64,000 nucleotides of DNA from JBARDN01 sp963755705 (GTDB taxonomy: Bacteria; Desulfobacterota; Binatia; Binatales; Binataceae). The notes beneath the pieces are model-generated. The model was not told the DNA's origin and did no database searches. It was given only the letters and a program-made list of their open reading frames with translations. This document shows positions 1 to 8,190 of the stretch, in pieces; position 1 is the first letter of the stretch, and the number at the start of each line of letters is the position of its first letter. The translations under genes and the position numbers were made by a program. Location of the stretch: NCBI GenBank assembly GCA_963755705.1, contig CAVWKW010000001.1, positions 1,674,001 through 1,738,000 on the forward strand. The letters are read 5' to 3'.

Positions 1-821
1 TCGAACTGCGCGTGCGCGGGGTCGAGCCCGAGCTCGGCGAGAAGACCGGCCGCGTCCGCCTCGAGGGCACCAAATATATCGTCGCCGTCGCGAGCGGAAA
101 GGGCGGGGTGGGCAAATCCACCGTCGCCGCCAATCTCGCCTGCGCTCTGGCGCAACTGGGCCTGAGCGTTGGCCTCCTCGACGCCGATATCTATGGGCCG
201 TCGATCCCGATGATGTTCGCGACCACCGACGAGCGCCCGAAGTCGGCGGGCGGACAGAATTTCTATCCGATCGAAAAATACGGCGTGAAGTTGATCTCGA
301 TCGGTTATTTCCTGGGCGAGAAAGCTCCCGTCATCTGGCGCGGTCCGATGGTGATGGGCGCGGTGCGCCAGTTCCTGCGCGATACGCTGTGGGGCACGCA
401 GGATTTCCTGATCGTCGATTTGCCGCCGGGCACCGGTGACGCGCAACTCACGCTCGCGCAGCAGGTCGCGATCGACGGCGTGATTATCGTCACCACGCCG
501 CAGGACGTCGCCGTGCTCGACGCGATGCGCGCGGTCAGGATGTTCCGCCAGGTGCATTGCCCGCTTCTGGGCGTGGTCGAAAACATGAGCTACTTTTCGT
601 GTCCCGATTGCGGCGAACGCGACGAACTTTTCGGCCACGGCGGCGGCGAGCAGATCGCGGCGGAAGAGGGGATAAGCGTGCTCGGACAGATTCCGATTTA
701 TCCCGACCTTCGCGGCGCCGGCGACGACGGCATGCCGCTGGTGATCAAGAGCCCCGATCATCCCGCAAGCCGCGCATTCACCGAACTCGCGCGCCGCGTC
801 GTCGCCGCGATGCCACGATGA
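1..821 (+). CDS. mrp: Mrp/NBP35-family Fe-S cluster carrier ATPase, 5' partial
   Basis: P-loop ATPase of the Mrp/ApbC/NBP35 family, a cytoplasmic carrier that binds and transfers Fe-S clusters to apoproteins. The deviant Walker A GKGGVGKS lies near residue 29 counted from the GTG at 12. It is followed by DADIYGPSIP, the switch region DLPPGTGD and the family CxxC (SCPDCG) that bridges a cluster between subunits. The reading frame stays open to the left edge of the window, so an N-terminal part (often a DUF59 domain) may lie outside. A ferredoxin gene follows about 100 bp downstream, which fits Fe-S metabolism. Confidence 0.93.
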   Translation, partial: ELRVRGVEPELGEKTGRVRLEGTKYIVAVASGKGGVGKSTVAANLACALAQLGLSVGLLDADIYGPSIPMMFATTDERPKSAGGQNFYPIEKYGVKLISIGYFLGEKAPVIWRGPMVMGAVRQFLRDTLWGTQDFLIVDLPPGTGDAQLTLAQQVAIDGVIIVTTPQDVAVLDAMRAVRMFRQVHCPLLGVVENMSYFSCPDCGERDELFGHGGGEQIAAEEGISVLGQIPIYPDLRGAGDDGMPLVIKSPDHPASRAFTELARRVVAAMPR

Positions 822-923
822 CCCTTGCCCGCTCTCGGATGCGCCGATATTGTTTCCGTTCAATAAAGAAAACAACGGACCCGCGAACCCGCGCGGCCCG
901 CGACAGTTTCTGGAGCCTGAATC

Positions 924-1259
924 ATGTCAACACTGATCACTGAGGAATGCATCAACTGCGGCGCCTGCGAGCCCGAATGCCCCAATACCGCGATCTACGA
1001 AGGCGGAGCGCAGTGGGAACTCGACGGCGCTTCGAGTCCGGCGATCAAAGAAGATATCTATTATATCGTTCCGTCCAAGTGCACCGAATGCGTCGGCTTC
1101 TTCGACCAGGAGCAATGCGCCGCGGTCTGCCCGGTAGATTGCTGCATCCCAGACCCGAATATCCCCGAGACCGAAGAAGTTCTCCTCGAACGCGCCCGCA
1201 AGATGCATCCTGAGCAGACTTTCAACGCCGATTATCCTTCGCGCTTCAAGAAGGGATAG
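924..1259 (+). CDS. 2[4Fe-4S] ferredoxin, YfhL-like
   Basis: Small electron-transfer protein of 111 aa with two 4Fe-4S binding motifs. The first is CINCGACEPEC close to the N-terminus. The second is CTECVGFFDQEQCAAVCPVDC, with an enlarged spacing between the second and third Cys, as in YfhL/Allochromatium-type ferredoxins. The C-terminal tail is charged. It sits between mrp and the inositol-phosphate synthase gene; its stop is one base from the next start, so the two are probably cotranscribed. Its redox partner cannot be told from the sequence. Confidence 0.93.
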   Translation: MSTLITEECINCGACEPECPNTAIYEGGAQWELDGASSPAIKEDIYYIVPSKCTECVGFFDQEQCAAVCPVDCCIPDPNIPETEEVLLERARKMHPEQTFNADYPSRFKKG

Positions 1260-1260
1260 T

Positions 1261-2580
1261 TTGAATACCAAAGAACCCGTCCGAATCGCCCCAGCGGACG
1301 GCAAGCTCGGAGTCTTGCTGCCAGGACTCGGAGCGGTCAGCACCACGTTTATCGCTGGCGTCGAAGCCGTCAAACGCGGACTCGGCGTTCCAATCGGATC
1401 GCTCACCCAGCTCGCGACCGTCCGCTTGGGCAAGCGCAGCGACGGCCGCACTCCGCTCATCCGGGATTTCGTTCCGCTGGCGAAGCTCGAAGATCTCGAG
1501 TTCGGCGGATGGGACATCTTCGAGGACAACGCCTACCAGTCCGCGCGCAACGCCGCCGTGCTCGATTCCGCGATGCTCGAGCAGGTGCGCGAGCCGCTCG
1601 AAAAAATCCGTCCGATGGATGCGGTCTTCGATCCCGAATACATCCGGCGCATCAGCGGCCCCAACGTGAAAGAAGCGCGCACCAAGATGGACAAGGCCGA
1701 GATGCTGATCGACGACATCCGGCGGTTCAAGGAACGCACCGGCGTTGCGCGCCTCGTGATGGTCTGGTGCGGCTCGACCGAAGTTTTTCATCGCCCCGCC
1801 GCGGTGCATCAGACGCTGAAATCATTCGAGACCGGGCTTGCGACCAATGATCCCGAAATCGCGCCGAGCCAGATCTACGCGTACGCCGCGTTGAAGCTCG
1901 GAATCCCGTACGCCAACGGCGCGCCGAACCTCACCACCGACACGCCCGCGCTGCTCGAGCTCGCGCGCGACAAAAACGTCCCCGTGTGCGGCAAGGACTA
2001 CAAGACCGGGCAGACGTTCATGAAGACGCTTATCGCGCCCGGGCTGAAGGCGCGGATGCTCGGGATGTCGGGATGGTTCTCGACCAATATCCTGGGCAAT
2101 CGCGACGGCGAGGTGCTCGAGGATCCGGGCTCGTTCCGATCCAAGGAAGAGACCAAGCTTTCGGTGCTCGATCAGATTCTGCAGGCTGATCTTTATCCGC
2201 AGCTTTACGGCAAGCTGTTCCATTCGGTGAAGATCAACTATTACCCGCCGCGCGGTGATGCCAAGGAGGGATGGGACAATATCGATATCTTCGGATGGCT
2301 CGGCTATCCGATGCAGATAAAGATCAACTTCCTGTGCCGCGATTCGATTCTGGCCGCGCCCCTGGTGCTCGACCTGGTGCTGTTTCTCGATCTGGCGCAT
2401 CGCGCCGGGATGCGCGGAATCCAGGAGTGGCTGTCGTTCTACTTCAAGGCCCCGATGCACGCGCCCAACGTCTATCCGGAGCACGACATCTTCATCCAGT
2501 TGATGAAGCTGAAGAACACGCTCCGCTGGATGCGCGGCGAAGAACTGATCACGCATCTCGGGTTGGAGTACTATGATTGA
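1261..2580 (+). CDS. ino1: Inositol-3-phosphate synthase
   Basis: Converts glucose 6-phosphate to 1L-myo-inositol 1-phosphate using NAD+, the first step to inositol lipids or inositol-derived solutes. The 439 aa protein has the N-terminal dinucleotide-binding loop GLGAVSTTF (about residue 22), the conserved CGKDYKTGQTFMKT segment and the STNILGNRDGEVL motif typical of the family. The start is TTG, one base after the ferredoxin stop, with AAGAAGGG just upstream serving as the ribosome binding site. The 3' end overlaps the convergent VOC gene by 10 bp. The gene is common in actinobacteria and archaea and patchy in Gram-negatives. Confidence 0.92.
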   Translation: MNTKEPVRIAPADGKLGVLLPGLGAVSTTFIAGVEAVKRGLGVPIGSLTQLATVRLGKRSDGRTPLIRDFVPLAKLEDLEFGGWDIFEDNAYQSARNAAVLDSAMLEQVREPLEKIRPMDAVFDPEYIRRISGPNVKEARTKMDKAEMLIDDIRRFKERTGVARLVMVWCGSTEVFHRPAAVHQTLKSFETGLATNDPEIAPSQIYAYAALKLGIPYANGAPNLTTDTPALLELARDKNVPVCGKDYKTGQTFMKTLIAPGLKARMLGMSGWFSTNILGNRDGEVLEDPGSFRSKEETKLSVLDQILQADLYPQLYGKLFHSVKINYYPPRGDAKEGWDNIDIFGWLGYPMQIKINFLCRDSILAAPLVLDLVLFLDLAHRAGMRGIQEWLSFYFKAPMHAPNVYPEHDIFIQLMKLKNTLRWMRGEELITHLGLEYYD

Positions 2581-3020
2581 GCCTTGCCGTCATGGTGGTG
2601 CTTTCGCGCCAGCAGGACTGCCTGAGCGTTCAGTTCGATAACGTATCCGTCGGGATCCGCAACGTAGGCATTGTGTTCGACGACACCGTTGGATTCGTAG
2701 GTCTGCTCGCGAATAAGCCTGCCGCCCGCGCGCACGGCTTCGGCGACAGCGTCGGCAACCTCATCGTTCGAGACGAGATTGAAACCGAAGTGGTTAACTC
2801 CTGCCGGACCGACCGGAACTCCCGGAACCTGCGACAGCGCGATAACGTCACTGGCACCAGGCGTGCTGAGCGCGACCTGCCTCCCCGACGGATATTCTCC
2901 CATCGGGCCCTCGTACTCCATCAGCACTTCGAGGCCGAACAACTCGCAGTAGAAACGTTTCGAACGTTCCAGGTCGCTCACGTTGAGATTGATATGTCCC
3001 AGCCCTCGGGTGCGAATCAT
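2571..3020 (-). CDS. VOC-family (glyoxalase/dioxygenase fold) protein
   Basis: 149 aa vicinal-oxygen-chelate protein of two beta-alpha-beta-beta-beta modules. Metal ligands are visible at H9 (GLGHINLNVSDLERS), at the His of GVNHFGFNL and at the Glu of GYVIELNA near the C-terminus. The family includes glyoxalases, extradiol dioxygenases and resistance proteins, and the substrate is not deducible. A GAGG ribosome site precedes the ATG. The gene diverges from an ArsR-DUF2087 regulator; the 59-bp gap between the start codons contains a 26-bp perfect palindrome, so it is probably controlled by that regulator. Confidence 0.85.
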   Translation of the reverse strand: MIRTRGLGHINLNVSDLERSKRFYCELFGLEVLMEYEGPMGEYPSGRQVALSTPGASDVIALSQVPGVPVGPAGVNHFGFNLVSNDEVADAVAEAVRAGGRLIREQTYESNGVVEHNAYVADPDGYVIELNAQAVLLARKHHHDGKAQS

Positions 3021-3054
3021 TTGAGAATCCTCACAAGCCGCTTGTCAACCGTGG

Positions 3055-3080
3055 TCTAATTAGATATATATCTAATTAGA
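3055..3080. promoter_or_regulatory. Perfect 26-bp palindromic operator
   Basis: Two copies of the self-complementary decamer TCTAATTAGA flank TATATA, making a perfect 26-bp palindrome. Its last base is the A of the ATG at 3080. It is strikingly AT-rich in a high-GC genome. It lies between the divergent VOC and ArsR genes, where ArsR-type dimers usually bind inverted repeats. Inference: an autoregulatory operator shared by both genes. Confidence 0.8.
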
Positions 3081-3688
3081 TGCCAGTCGATAAGTCAAGC
3101 GCCATGAAGGAAGCTACCTCGTCCGAGCCGCTCGAGTTTTTTCGCGCGCTCGCCGAACGCAGCCGGCTCCGGATCGTAGGCTTGCTCGCCGCGCGCGAGT
3201 ACAGCGTGCAGGAACTCGCGCGCACCCTGGGCCTGCGCGAGCCCACCGTCTCGCACCATCTCGCGATCCTGAAGACTGTCGGCCTCGCGAGCGTGCGCTC
3301 GGAAGGCACCACCCGATGGTACCGGCTCGAAGAGGACGCGCTGCATCGCCGAAGCCGCGCGCTGCTGAGCCGTCCTTCCCTTGACCAGATTGCCGCCGAT
3401 ACTTCTGCCGAGGCCGGCGAGCGCGAGGTGCTGGTGAATTTCCTCGAAGGCGACCGCCTCACCACGATTCCGGTCTCACGCAAGAAGCGCTGGACCATCC
3501 TCCGATGGCTCGCGCGCAAGTTCGCCGCCCACATCGAGTACACCGAGGCGCAGGTCAACGCGATCTTGAAGCGCCATCACGAAGACGCCGCCACTCTCCG
3601 CCGCGAGATGGTGGGTTATCGGATGCTCGTGAGGATCGGCGGTGTCTATCGGTTACGCCCCGAGAGCGAATGGCATCCGTCGCCGTGA
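3080..3688 (+). CDS. ArsR-type HTH regulator with C-terminal DUF2087
   Basis: 202 aa transcriptional regulator. Residues about 15-80 form a winged HTH of ArsR type (LAERSRLRIVGLLA, then LREPTVSHHLAILKTVGLA). The C-terminal part, about 115-190, matches DUF2087 (FLEGDRLTTIPVSRKKR, then GGVYRLRPES). No metal-binding ELCVCDL motif is seen, so it is unlikely to be a metal sensor. The first ATG (3080) overlaps the palindromic operator. A second in-frame ATG at 3104 leaves the operator outside the coding region and may be the true start. Probable repressor of itself and of the divergent VOC gene. Confidence 0.85.
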   Translation: MPVDKSSAMKEATSSEPLEFFRALAERSRLRIVGLLAAREYSVQELARTLGLREPTVSHHLAILKTVGLASVRSEGTTRWYRLEEDALHRRSRALLSRPSLDQIAADTSAEAGEREVLVNFLEGDRLTTIPVSRKKRWTILRWLARKFAAHIEYTEAQVNAILKRHHEDAATLRREMVGYRMLVRIGGVYRLRPESEWHPSP

Positions 3689-3743
3689 GTGTCGTTGCGG
3701 GGGCTTTCGTCTGGAGGGCGGCGCACAATAGAATCGATCCCTG

Positions 3744-4973
3744 ATGGGTATCCTGCGCGACAAGACGATCGTGCTCGGCGTTAGTGGCGGGATCGCCGCG
3801 TACAAGGCCGCCGAAATTGTGCGCGCTCTCGTGCAGCGCGGGGCGAAAGTCCGCGTGATGATGACGCGCAACGCGCAGGAGTTTATCACGCCGCTCACGC
3901 TCCAGACGCTCGCGCAAAGTCCGGTAGCGACCGACACTTTCAATCTCACCCAGGAATCCGAGATCGGGCATATCCGGCTCGCCGATTCCGCTGACGCGGT
4001 TCTGATCGCGCCCGCGACCGCCAACCTGATCGCCAAAGCAGCGGCGGGAATCGCCGACGATATCCTCACCACCGTTCTGCTCGCCACGCAGGCTCCGGTG
4101 GCATTCGCGCCCGCGATGAACGTGCACATGTATGCGCATCCTACGGTGATCGAGAATCTCGGCAGGCTGCGCGCGCGCGGTGCGACGATCATCGAGCCCG
4201 CCGAGGGCGAACTCGCCTGCGGATACGAGGGCAAGGGCCGTCTTCCCGATACCGCGATCGTTGTAGCCGAGCTCGAACGGATTCTTTCGCCGAACGATCT
4301 GACGGGCGAGCGCGTGCTCGTCACTGCCGGCCCCACGCAAGAGGCGATCGATCCGGTGCGCTTCGTCTCGAATCGATCTTCGGGAAAGATGGGCTTCGCG
4401 ATCGCGGCTGCCGCGCGCCGCCGTGGCGCACAGGTGCGGGTGGTCGCGGGACCCTCAGCGCTCGCGACTCCGTACGGCGTCGAGCGGATCGACACAGGTA
4501 GCGCGGCCGAATTGCTGGCGGCGACTTCGAGCCATTTCCCGTGGGCTACCGCTCTAGTGATGGCGGCGGCGGTCGCGGACTTTCGCCCCGCCAATCCGGC
4601 GGCCGGAAAGCTCAAGAAGAACGCCAAGGGAATCGAGCTCAAGATGATCTCGATCGCCGACGAGCTTCCACGAATCGCGGCGAAGAAAGGCTCGCGCCTG
4701 ATGATCGGATTCGCCGCCGAGACCGATGACCTTGCGGCGAACGCGAAGAGCAAGCTCGCGCGCAAGCGGCTCGATCTGATCGTCGCCAACGATGTGACCC
4801 AAGCGGGCGCGGGCTTCGGCGTCGATACCAATATCGTCACGTTCTTCGGTGCCGACGGCAGCGTCGAGAGTCTGCCGATACTGTCGAAAGCCGAAGTCGC
4901 CGATAAGATCCTGGATCGTCTCGCCGCGATGCGCGCGGCGAAGTCGCGGCGGCTTCGAGTCGTTCGCGGATAG
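3744..4973 (+). CDS. coaBC: Bifunctional phosphopantothenoylcysteine decarboxylase / phosphopantothenate-cysteine ligase
   Basis: Two consecutive steps of coenzyme A biosynthesis in one 409 aa protein. The N-terminal CoaC flavoprotein domain (about 1-190) has GVSGGIAAYK, the catalytic His of EIGHIRLAD, the PAMNVHMY motif and the active-site Cys in GELACGYEGKG. The C-terminal CoaB domain (about 195-409) has TAGPTQEAIDPVRFVSNRSSGKMG, AAVADFRP and the KLKK lysines used by the CTP-dependent ligase. Length and domain order are standard. A small DUF2283-containing gene pair follows, with the first frame open into the coaBC 3' end. Confidence 0.96.
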   Translation: MGILRDKTIVLGVSGGIAAYKAAEIVRALVQRGAKVRVMMTRNAQEFITPLTLQTLAQSPVATDTFNLTQESEIGHIRLADSADAVLIAPATANLIAKAAAGIADDILTTVLLATQAPVAFAPAMNVHMYAHPTVIENLGRLRARGATIIEPAEGELACGYEGKGRLPDTAIVVAELERILSPNDLTGERVLVTAGPTQEAIDPVRFVSNRSSGKMGFAIAAAARRRGAQVRVVAGPSALATPYGVERIDTGSAAELLAATSSHFPWATALVMAAAVADFRPANPAAGKLKKNAKGIELKMISIADELPRIAAKKGSRLMIGFAAETDDLAANAKSKLARKRLDLIVANDVTQAGAGFGVDTNIVTFFGADGSVESLPILSKAEVADKILDRLAAMRAAKSRRLRVVRG

Positions 4974-5052
4974 CCTCCGGATTGCGCACGAGGAGCATGC
5001 GAAAGCGCACCAGCAAGGCGATCCGGCTGGGAAAGTAGAGAACCTAAGAGGA

Positions 5053-5367
5053 GTGCAAATACTTGCTGACCATCAGGGCTTAGCTGTCAGGCTGAGCGAG
5101 GAACGGCTGGCGCATATCCTCGATCACCCGGAAATGGCTGGCCTCGATTCGGCGATCTCGCAAACGCTGAGGGCTCCGGCACTGGTAATTCAATCGATCA
5201 GCGACGAAGCCGCGCGTCTGTACTATCGCTTCTATTCAGGGACACGGGTAGGCGATAAATTCTTATGCGTGGTTGTGAAAGTTACCGTCGCCGACGCCTT
5301 TGTATTGACGGCTTATCTCACCGATAAGCCGAAGCGGGGAACCGTTCTATGGAGCGCAAGCACGTGA
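5053..5367 (+). CDS. Small PBECR/RelE-superfamily-like protein, candidate toxin (pair 1)
   Basis: About 104 aa from GTG 5053; the frame is open upstream to 4849 inside coaBC, so the start is uncertain. AAGAGGA lies immediately before the GTG. The conserved core is HILDHPEM, then ISQTLRAPALV, RLYYRFYSG, a run of hydrophobic strands and VLTAYLTDKP. It aligns with the protein at 40659-40979 (shared H..HPE/D, I.QT...P..V, RL..R.YS..R.G, VTAY). This pattern resembles phage-barnase-EndoU-colicin-RelE-like nucleases; that assignment is an inference. Its last 19 bases overlap the DUF2283 gene, the same arrangement as in pair 2. Confidence 0.6.
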   Translation: MQILADHQGLAVRLSEERLAHILDHPEMAGLDSAISQTLRAPALVIQSISDEAARLYYRFYSGTRVGDKFLCVVVKVTVADAFVLTAYLTDKPKRGTVLWSAST

Positions 5368-5555
5368 AGGTCTGGTACGACGCCGAAGGCGATTATCTGG
5401 AAGTCACCTTCGAGCGCAAGGAAGGTTTTTTTCGGGAAACCGCCAACGACCAGGTGATGGAAAAGGTTGATGCGGATGGGAACGTGATCGGATTCTCGGT
5501 GCTCAAAGTAAGCGCCCTCAAAGAGCATCCGATCGACGTTGCGCTTGGCTCTTGA
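5349..5555 (+). CDS. DUF2283 protein, candidate antitoxin (pair 1)
   Basis: 68 aa protein of the DUF2283 family, recognised from the N-terminal KVWYDAEGDYLEVTF signature (YDxExDxLxI pattern) and a following beta-strand-rich stretch ending in GNVIGFSVLKVSAL. No function is established for the family. It overlaps the 3' end of the upstream small gene by 19 bp, indicating translational coupling. The same upstream-small-protein plus DUF2283 order recurs at 40659-41203. By analogy with two-gene toxin-antitoxin modules it may be the neutralising partner; this is inference from layout. Confidence 0.75.
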   Translation: MERKHVKVWYDAEGDYLEVTFERKEGFFRETANDQVMEKVDADGNVIGFSVLKVSALKEHPIDVALGS

Positions 5556-5581
5556 GCCGCCGGAGAGCGAGGAGGTCTGAA

Positions 5582-6010
5582 ATGCCCGATACTCCTACCA
5601 TGCCCGTGCCTCCGCGCCGCGACTGGTTTCTTACCGCGATGGCGGTTCTGTTCGCCGTGCTCGCGTTCTCGGATTTCACCAAGCCGTTTCAGCATCACAG
5701 TGATCCGCATCTCGGCCTGGTGGTGTTCGGGCATCGCCTGGCGACCTTCGGCGAAAACGCGATCGGCGGTCCGATCTTCGGAATCATCCTGGCGATCTAC
5801 GCCTACGGCCTGATCGCGCAGAAGCGATGGCTCAAGCCGCTGTCGGTCGTTTACGCGTTCTATGTCCCGACCAATCTTACGTTGTTCTGGTCGCTGCATG
5901 ACAACGGGCATCCGACTGTCGGCTTCATCATTATTTACCTGATTCTCTCGGTGGGCGGATCGGTCGGAACCGCGCTCTATATTGGCTATCATCAGGACCG
6001 GCTGGCGTGA
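5582..6010 (+). CDS. Predicted four-helix membrane protein, function unknown
   Basis: 142 aa protein starting at the ATG at 5582, preceded by GAGGAGG. Four hydrophobic segments are seen: WFLTAMAVLFAVLAFSDF, GPIFGIILAIYAYGLIA, LSVVYAFYVPTNLTLFW and FIIIYLILSVGGSVGTALYI. An extramembrane segment rich in His and Asp (KPFQHHSDPHLGLVVFGHR) follows the first helix. I do not recognise the family. It lies between the DUF2283 pair and the UDG gene on the same strand, with 12 bp to the next start, so it may be cotranscribed with udg. Confidence 0.7.
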   Translation: MPDTPTMPVPPRRDWFLTAMAVLFAVLAFSDFTKPFQHHSDPHLGLVVFGHRLATFGENAIGGPIFGIILAIYAYGLIAQKRWLKPLSVVYAFYVPTNLTLFWSLHDNGHPTVGFIIIYLILSVGGSVGTALYIGYHQDRLA

Positions 6011-6022
6011 TGCCTGCCAACT

Positions 6023-6823
6023 ATGAGTGAATCCAAACCGCAGCCAGACCGCGCAACGATCGTTGCCACGCTCACCGATTATGTCGCGCAGCTCCGCGAG
6101 GAAGGAATGGACGGTCTGCCCGCGTCTGAGCGCGTGCGCGCGCCCGCGCAGGCCGCGCCGCCGATCGCGCGGGCGCAGGACCGAATTCCACCCGCGGTCG
6201 TAGCGCCACCGCGCGAGATGTTCTCGAAATATCGCGGGCTGGAAAAGACCGAATCGCTCGAAGCTCTGCGCGAATTTATCGGCGATTGCCGCCGCTGCAA
6301 ACTCTGGGGATTGCGCAAGAACCTGGTCTTCGGAGTCGGCGATCCGAATGCCGAGCTGATGTTTATCGGCGAGGGACCCGGCGCCGAAGAAGATGCGCGC
6401 GGCGAGCCGTTCGTCGGCCGCGCCGGCCAGTTGCTGACTGACATCATCGAGCGCGGGATGGGCATGAAGCGCGCCGAGGTCTATATCTGCAACGTGATCA
6501 AGTGCCGCCCGCCCGATAACCGCAATCCCGAGCCCGACGAGGTCGCCTCGTGCGAGCCGTTCATGCTGCGCCAGATCGAGCTGGTGAAGCCCCGCGTGAT
6601 CGTCGGCCTGGGCACCTTCGCGGTGCAGGCCGTGCTGAAGGTCAAGACTCCCATCAGCAAGCTGCGCGGGAATTGGCACGACGTGCGCGGCGTCCGGATG
6701 ATGCCGACGTTTCATCCGGCGTATCTCCTGCGCAACCCGGGCGACAAGCGGCTGGTATGGCAAGACGTGCAGCAGGTGTTGAAGGAACTCGGGCGGCCGG
6801 TCCCGGGGCGCGCAGACGCGTGA
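6023..6823 (+). CDS. udg: Type-4 uracil-DNA glycosylase (Fe-S)
   Basis: Removes uracil from DNA in base excision repair. The 266 aa protein has a poorly conserved Pro/Ala-rich N-terminal extension (about 1-80), then the family-4 core: CRRCKLW with the first two Fe-S cysteines, GEGPGAEEDARGEPFVGRAGQLL (uracil-binding motif), YICNVIKCRPPDNRNPEPDE and SCEPF carrying the other cysteines, and TFHPAYLLRNP with the active-site His. The extension resembles phage SPO1 polymerase-related family members. The stop overlaps the GTG start of the NfeD gene by GTGA. Confidence 0.93.
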   Translation: MSESKPQPDRATIVATLTDYVAQLREEGMDGLPASERVRAPAQAAPPIARAQDRIPPAVVAPPREMFSKYRGLEKTESLEALREFIGDCRRCKLWGLRKNLVFGVGDPNAELMFIGEGPGAEEDARGEPFVGRAGQLLTDIIERGMGMKRAEVYICNVIKCRPPDNRNPEPDEVASCEPFMLRQIELVKPRVIVGLGTFAVQAVLKVKTPISKLRGNWHDVRGVRMMPTFHPAYLLRNPGDKRLVWQDVQQVLKELGRPVPGRADA

Positions 6824-8151
6824 AGCTCCGGGCATATCGTCGCGCAATCATCGCGATCCTTCTCGCGATCGGCGCTGTCGGAATTGTCGCGGCGCTCGGC
6901 GCGAGGGCGCGTGCGGACAGTCATCCGGCACAGACCTGGGTCGAGTTGATCACAATCGACGGCTCGATCAATCCGTCGGTTGCGAGCTTTATCGACGACT
7001 CGATCGATTCGTCCTCGCGTGAGGGCGCGGGCGCATTGGTGATCGAGCTCGACACTCCGGGCGGACTCCTCAGCTCCGCACAGCAGATCGTGAAGAGCCT
7101 GCTTGCCGCTCCGCTTCCGGTGATCGTTTACGTGACGCCGTCAGGCGCGAGCGCCGCGTCGGCCGGGACCTTCATCACCGAGGCGGCAAATATCGCGGCG
7201 ATGGCTCCGGGGACGACGATCGGCGCGGCGCATCCGGTCGAAGAAGGCGGCACCGATATCAAGGGCGTGATGGGCGAGAAGGTCGAGAACTTCACCGCGA
7301 CCTTCGCGCGCAGTATCGCGCAGCAGCGCGGCCGCAATGAAGACTGGGTCGAGCAGGCGGTCCGCCACAGCGTCGCGATCGGCGAGCGCGAGGCGCTGCA
7401 GAAAAAAGTCATCGATATCGTCGCGCCCGATTTGCCCAGCCTGCTGGTTCAAGCCTCGGGCCGCAAGGTGCAGGTGAGCGGCAAGGAGATCACCCTCGAG
7501 CTCGCCGACGCGACCGTCCGCCGCGGCGCGATGACGACCGGCCAGCTCATTCTGAACGCCTTGGCGGATCCGAATATCGTCTACCTGCTGCTGATGGCGG
7601 GCCTGCTCGGGCTGTATTTCGAATTCGCGCATCCGGGAGTTTTTCTCCCCGGCGTCGCGGGCGCGATCTGCCTGCTTCTGTTTTTCGCGTCGTTCCAGGT
7701 GCTGCCGGTCAACGTGACCGGCGTGCTGCTGATCTTCCTGGGTGTCGGGATGTTGATCGCGGAGGCGTTCGTCACCAGCTATGGAATTCTGGGATTGGGC
7801 GGTGTGGTTGCGTTCGTGATCGGATCGCTGTTCCTGATCGATACCTCGAAGACCAATCTCGAGGTCAACCGCGACATCATCTACGGCGCCGCGGTCGCGC
7901 TGACCGTGATCATCCTGGGGCTCGGATATATTGTCGCCAGTGAACGGCGGCGGGTCGCCAAGACCGGCGCGGAAGGAATGATCGGTGAGATCGGCGAGGT
8001 GCGCGAGGCGATCGGAGCCGGTGTGCCGGGAAAGATTTTTGTGCATGGCGAGATTTGGCGCGCGCGCAGTCCCGAGGCGCTGGCGCCCGGCATGCGCGCC
8101 CGCGTCACCGCCGTTAAAGGTCTCGAGGTCGAAGTACGGCGGGCGTCTTAA
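6820..8151 (+). CDS. NfeD-family membrane serine protease (ClpP-class)
   Basis: 443 aa membrane protease of the NfeD1 type. An N-terminal signal or anchor (AIIAILLAIGAVGIVAALGARARA) precedes a ClpP-fold domain with IELDTPGG and the nucleophile region TPSGASAASAGTFI. A block of four to five transmembrane helices follows (about residues 250-370), then a soluble C-terminal OB-fold domain (GMIGEIGEVREAIGAG...). In studied relatives this protease cleaves the C-terminus of the partner stomatin. The GTG at 6820 overlaps the udg stop; the slipin gene follows 39 bp downstream, the conserved NfeD-slipin arrangement. Confidence 0.92.
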   Translation: MKLRAYRRAIIAILLAIGAVGIVAALGARARADSHPAQTWVELITIDGSINPSVASFIDDSIDSSSREGAGALVIELDTPGGLLSSAQQIVKSLLAAPLPVIVYVTPSGASAASAGTFITEAANIAAMAPGTTIGAAHPVEEGGTDIKGVMGEKVENFTATFARSIAQQRGRNEDWVEQAVRHSVAIGEREALQKKVIDIVAPDLPSLLVQASGRKVQVSGKEITLELADATVRRGAMTTGQLILNALADPNIVYLLLMAGLLGLYFEFAHPGVFLPGVAGAICLLLFFASFQVLPVNVTGVLLIFLGVGMLIAEAFVTSYGILGLGGVVAFVIGSLFLIDTSKTNLEVNRDIIYGAAVALTVIILGLGYIVASERRRVAKTGAEGMIGEIGEVREAIGAGVPGKIFVHGEIWRARSPEALAPGMRARVTAVKGLEVEVRRAS

Positions 8152-8190
8152 GTCCTGCGCCCGGAAATGTTCCGATAAGGAGAATCCCCG

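Noticed and set aside
5393..6847. 484 aa open frame on the minus strand
   Set aside because: It is the reverse shadow of the membrane protein and udg genes; high GC makes such antisense frames long.
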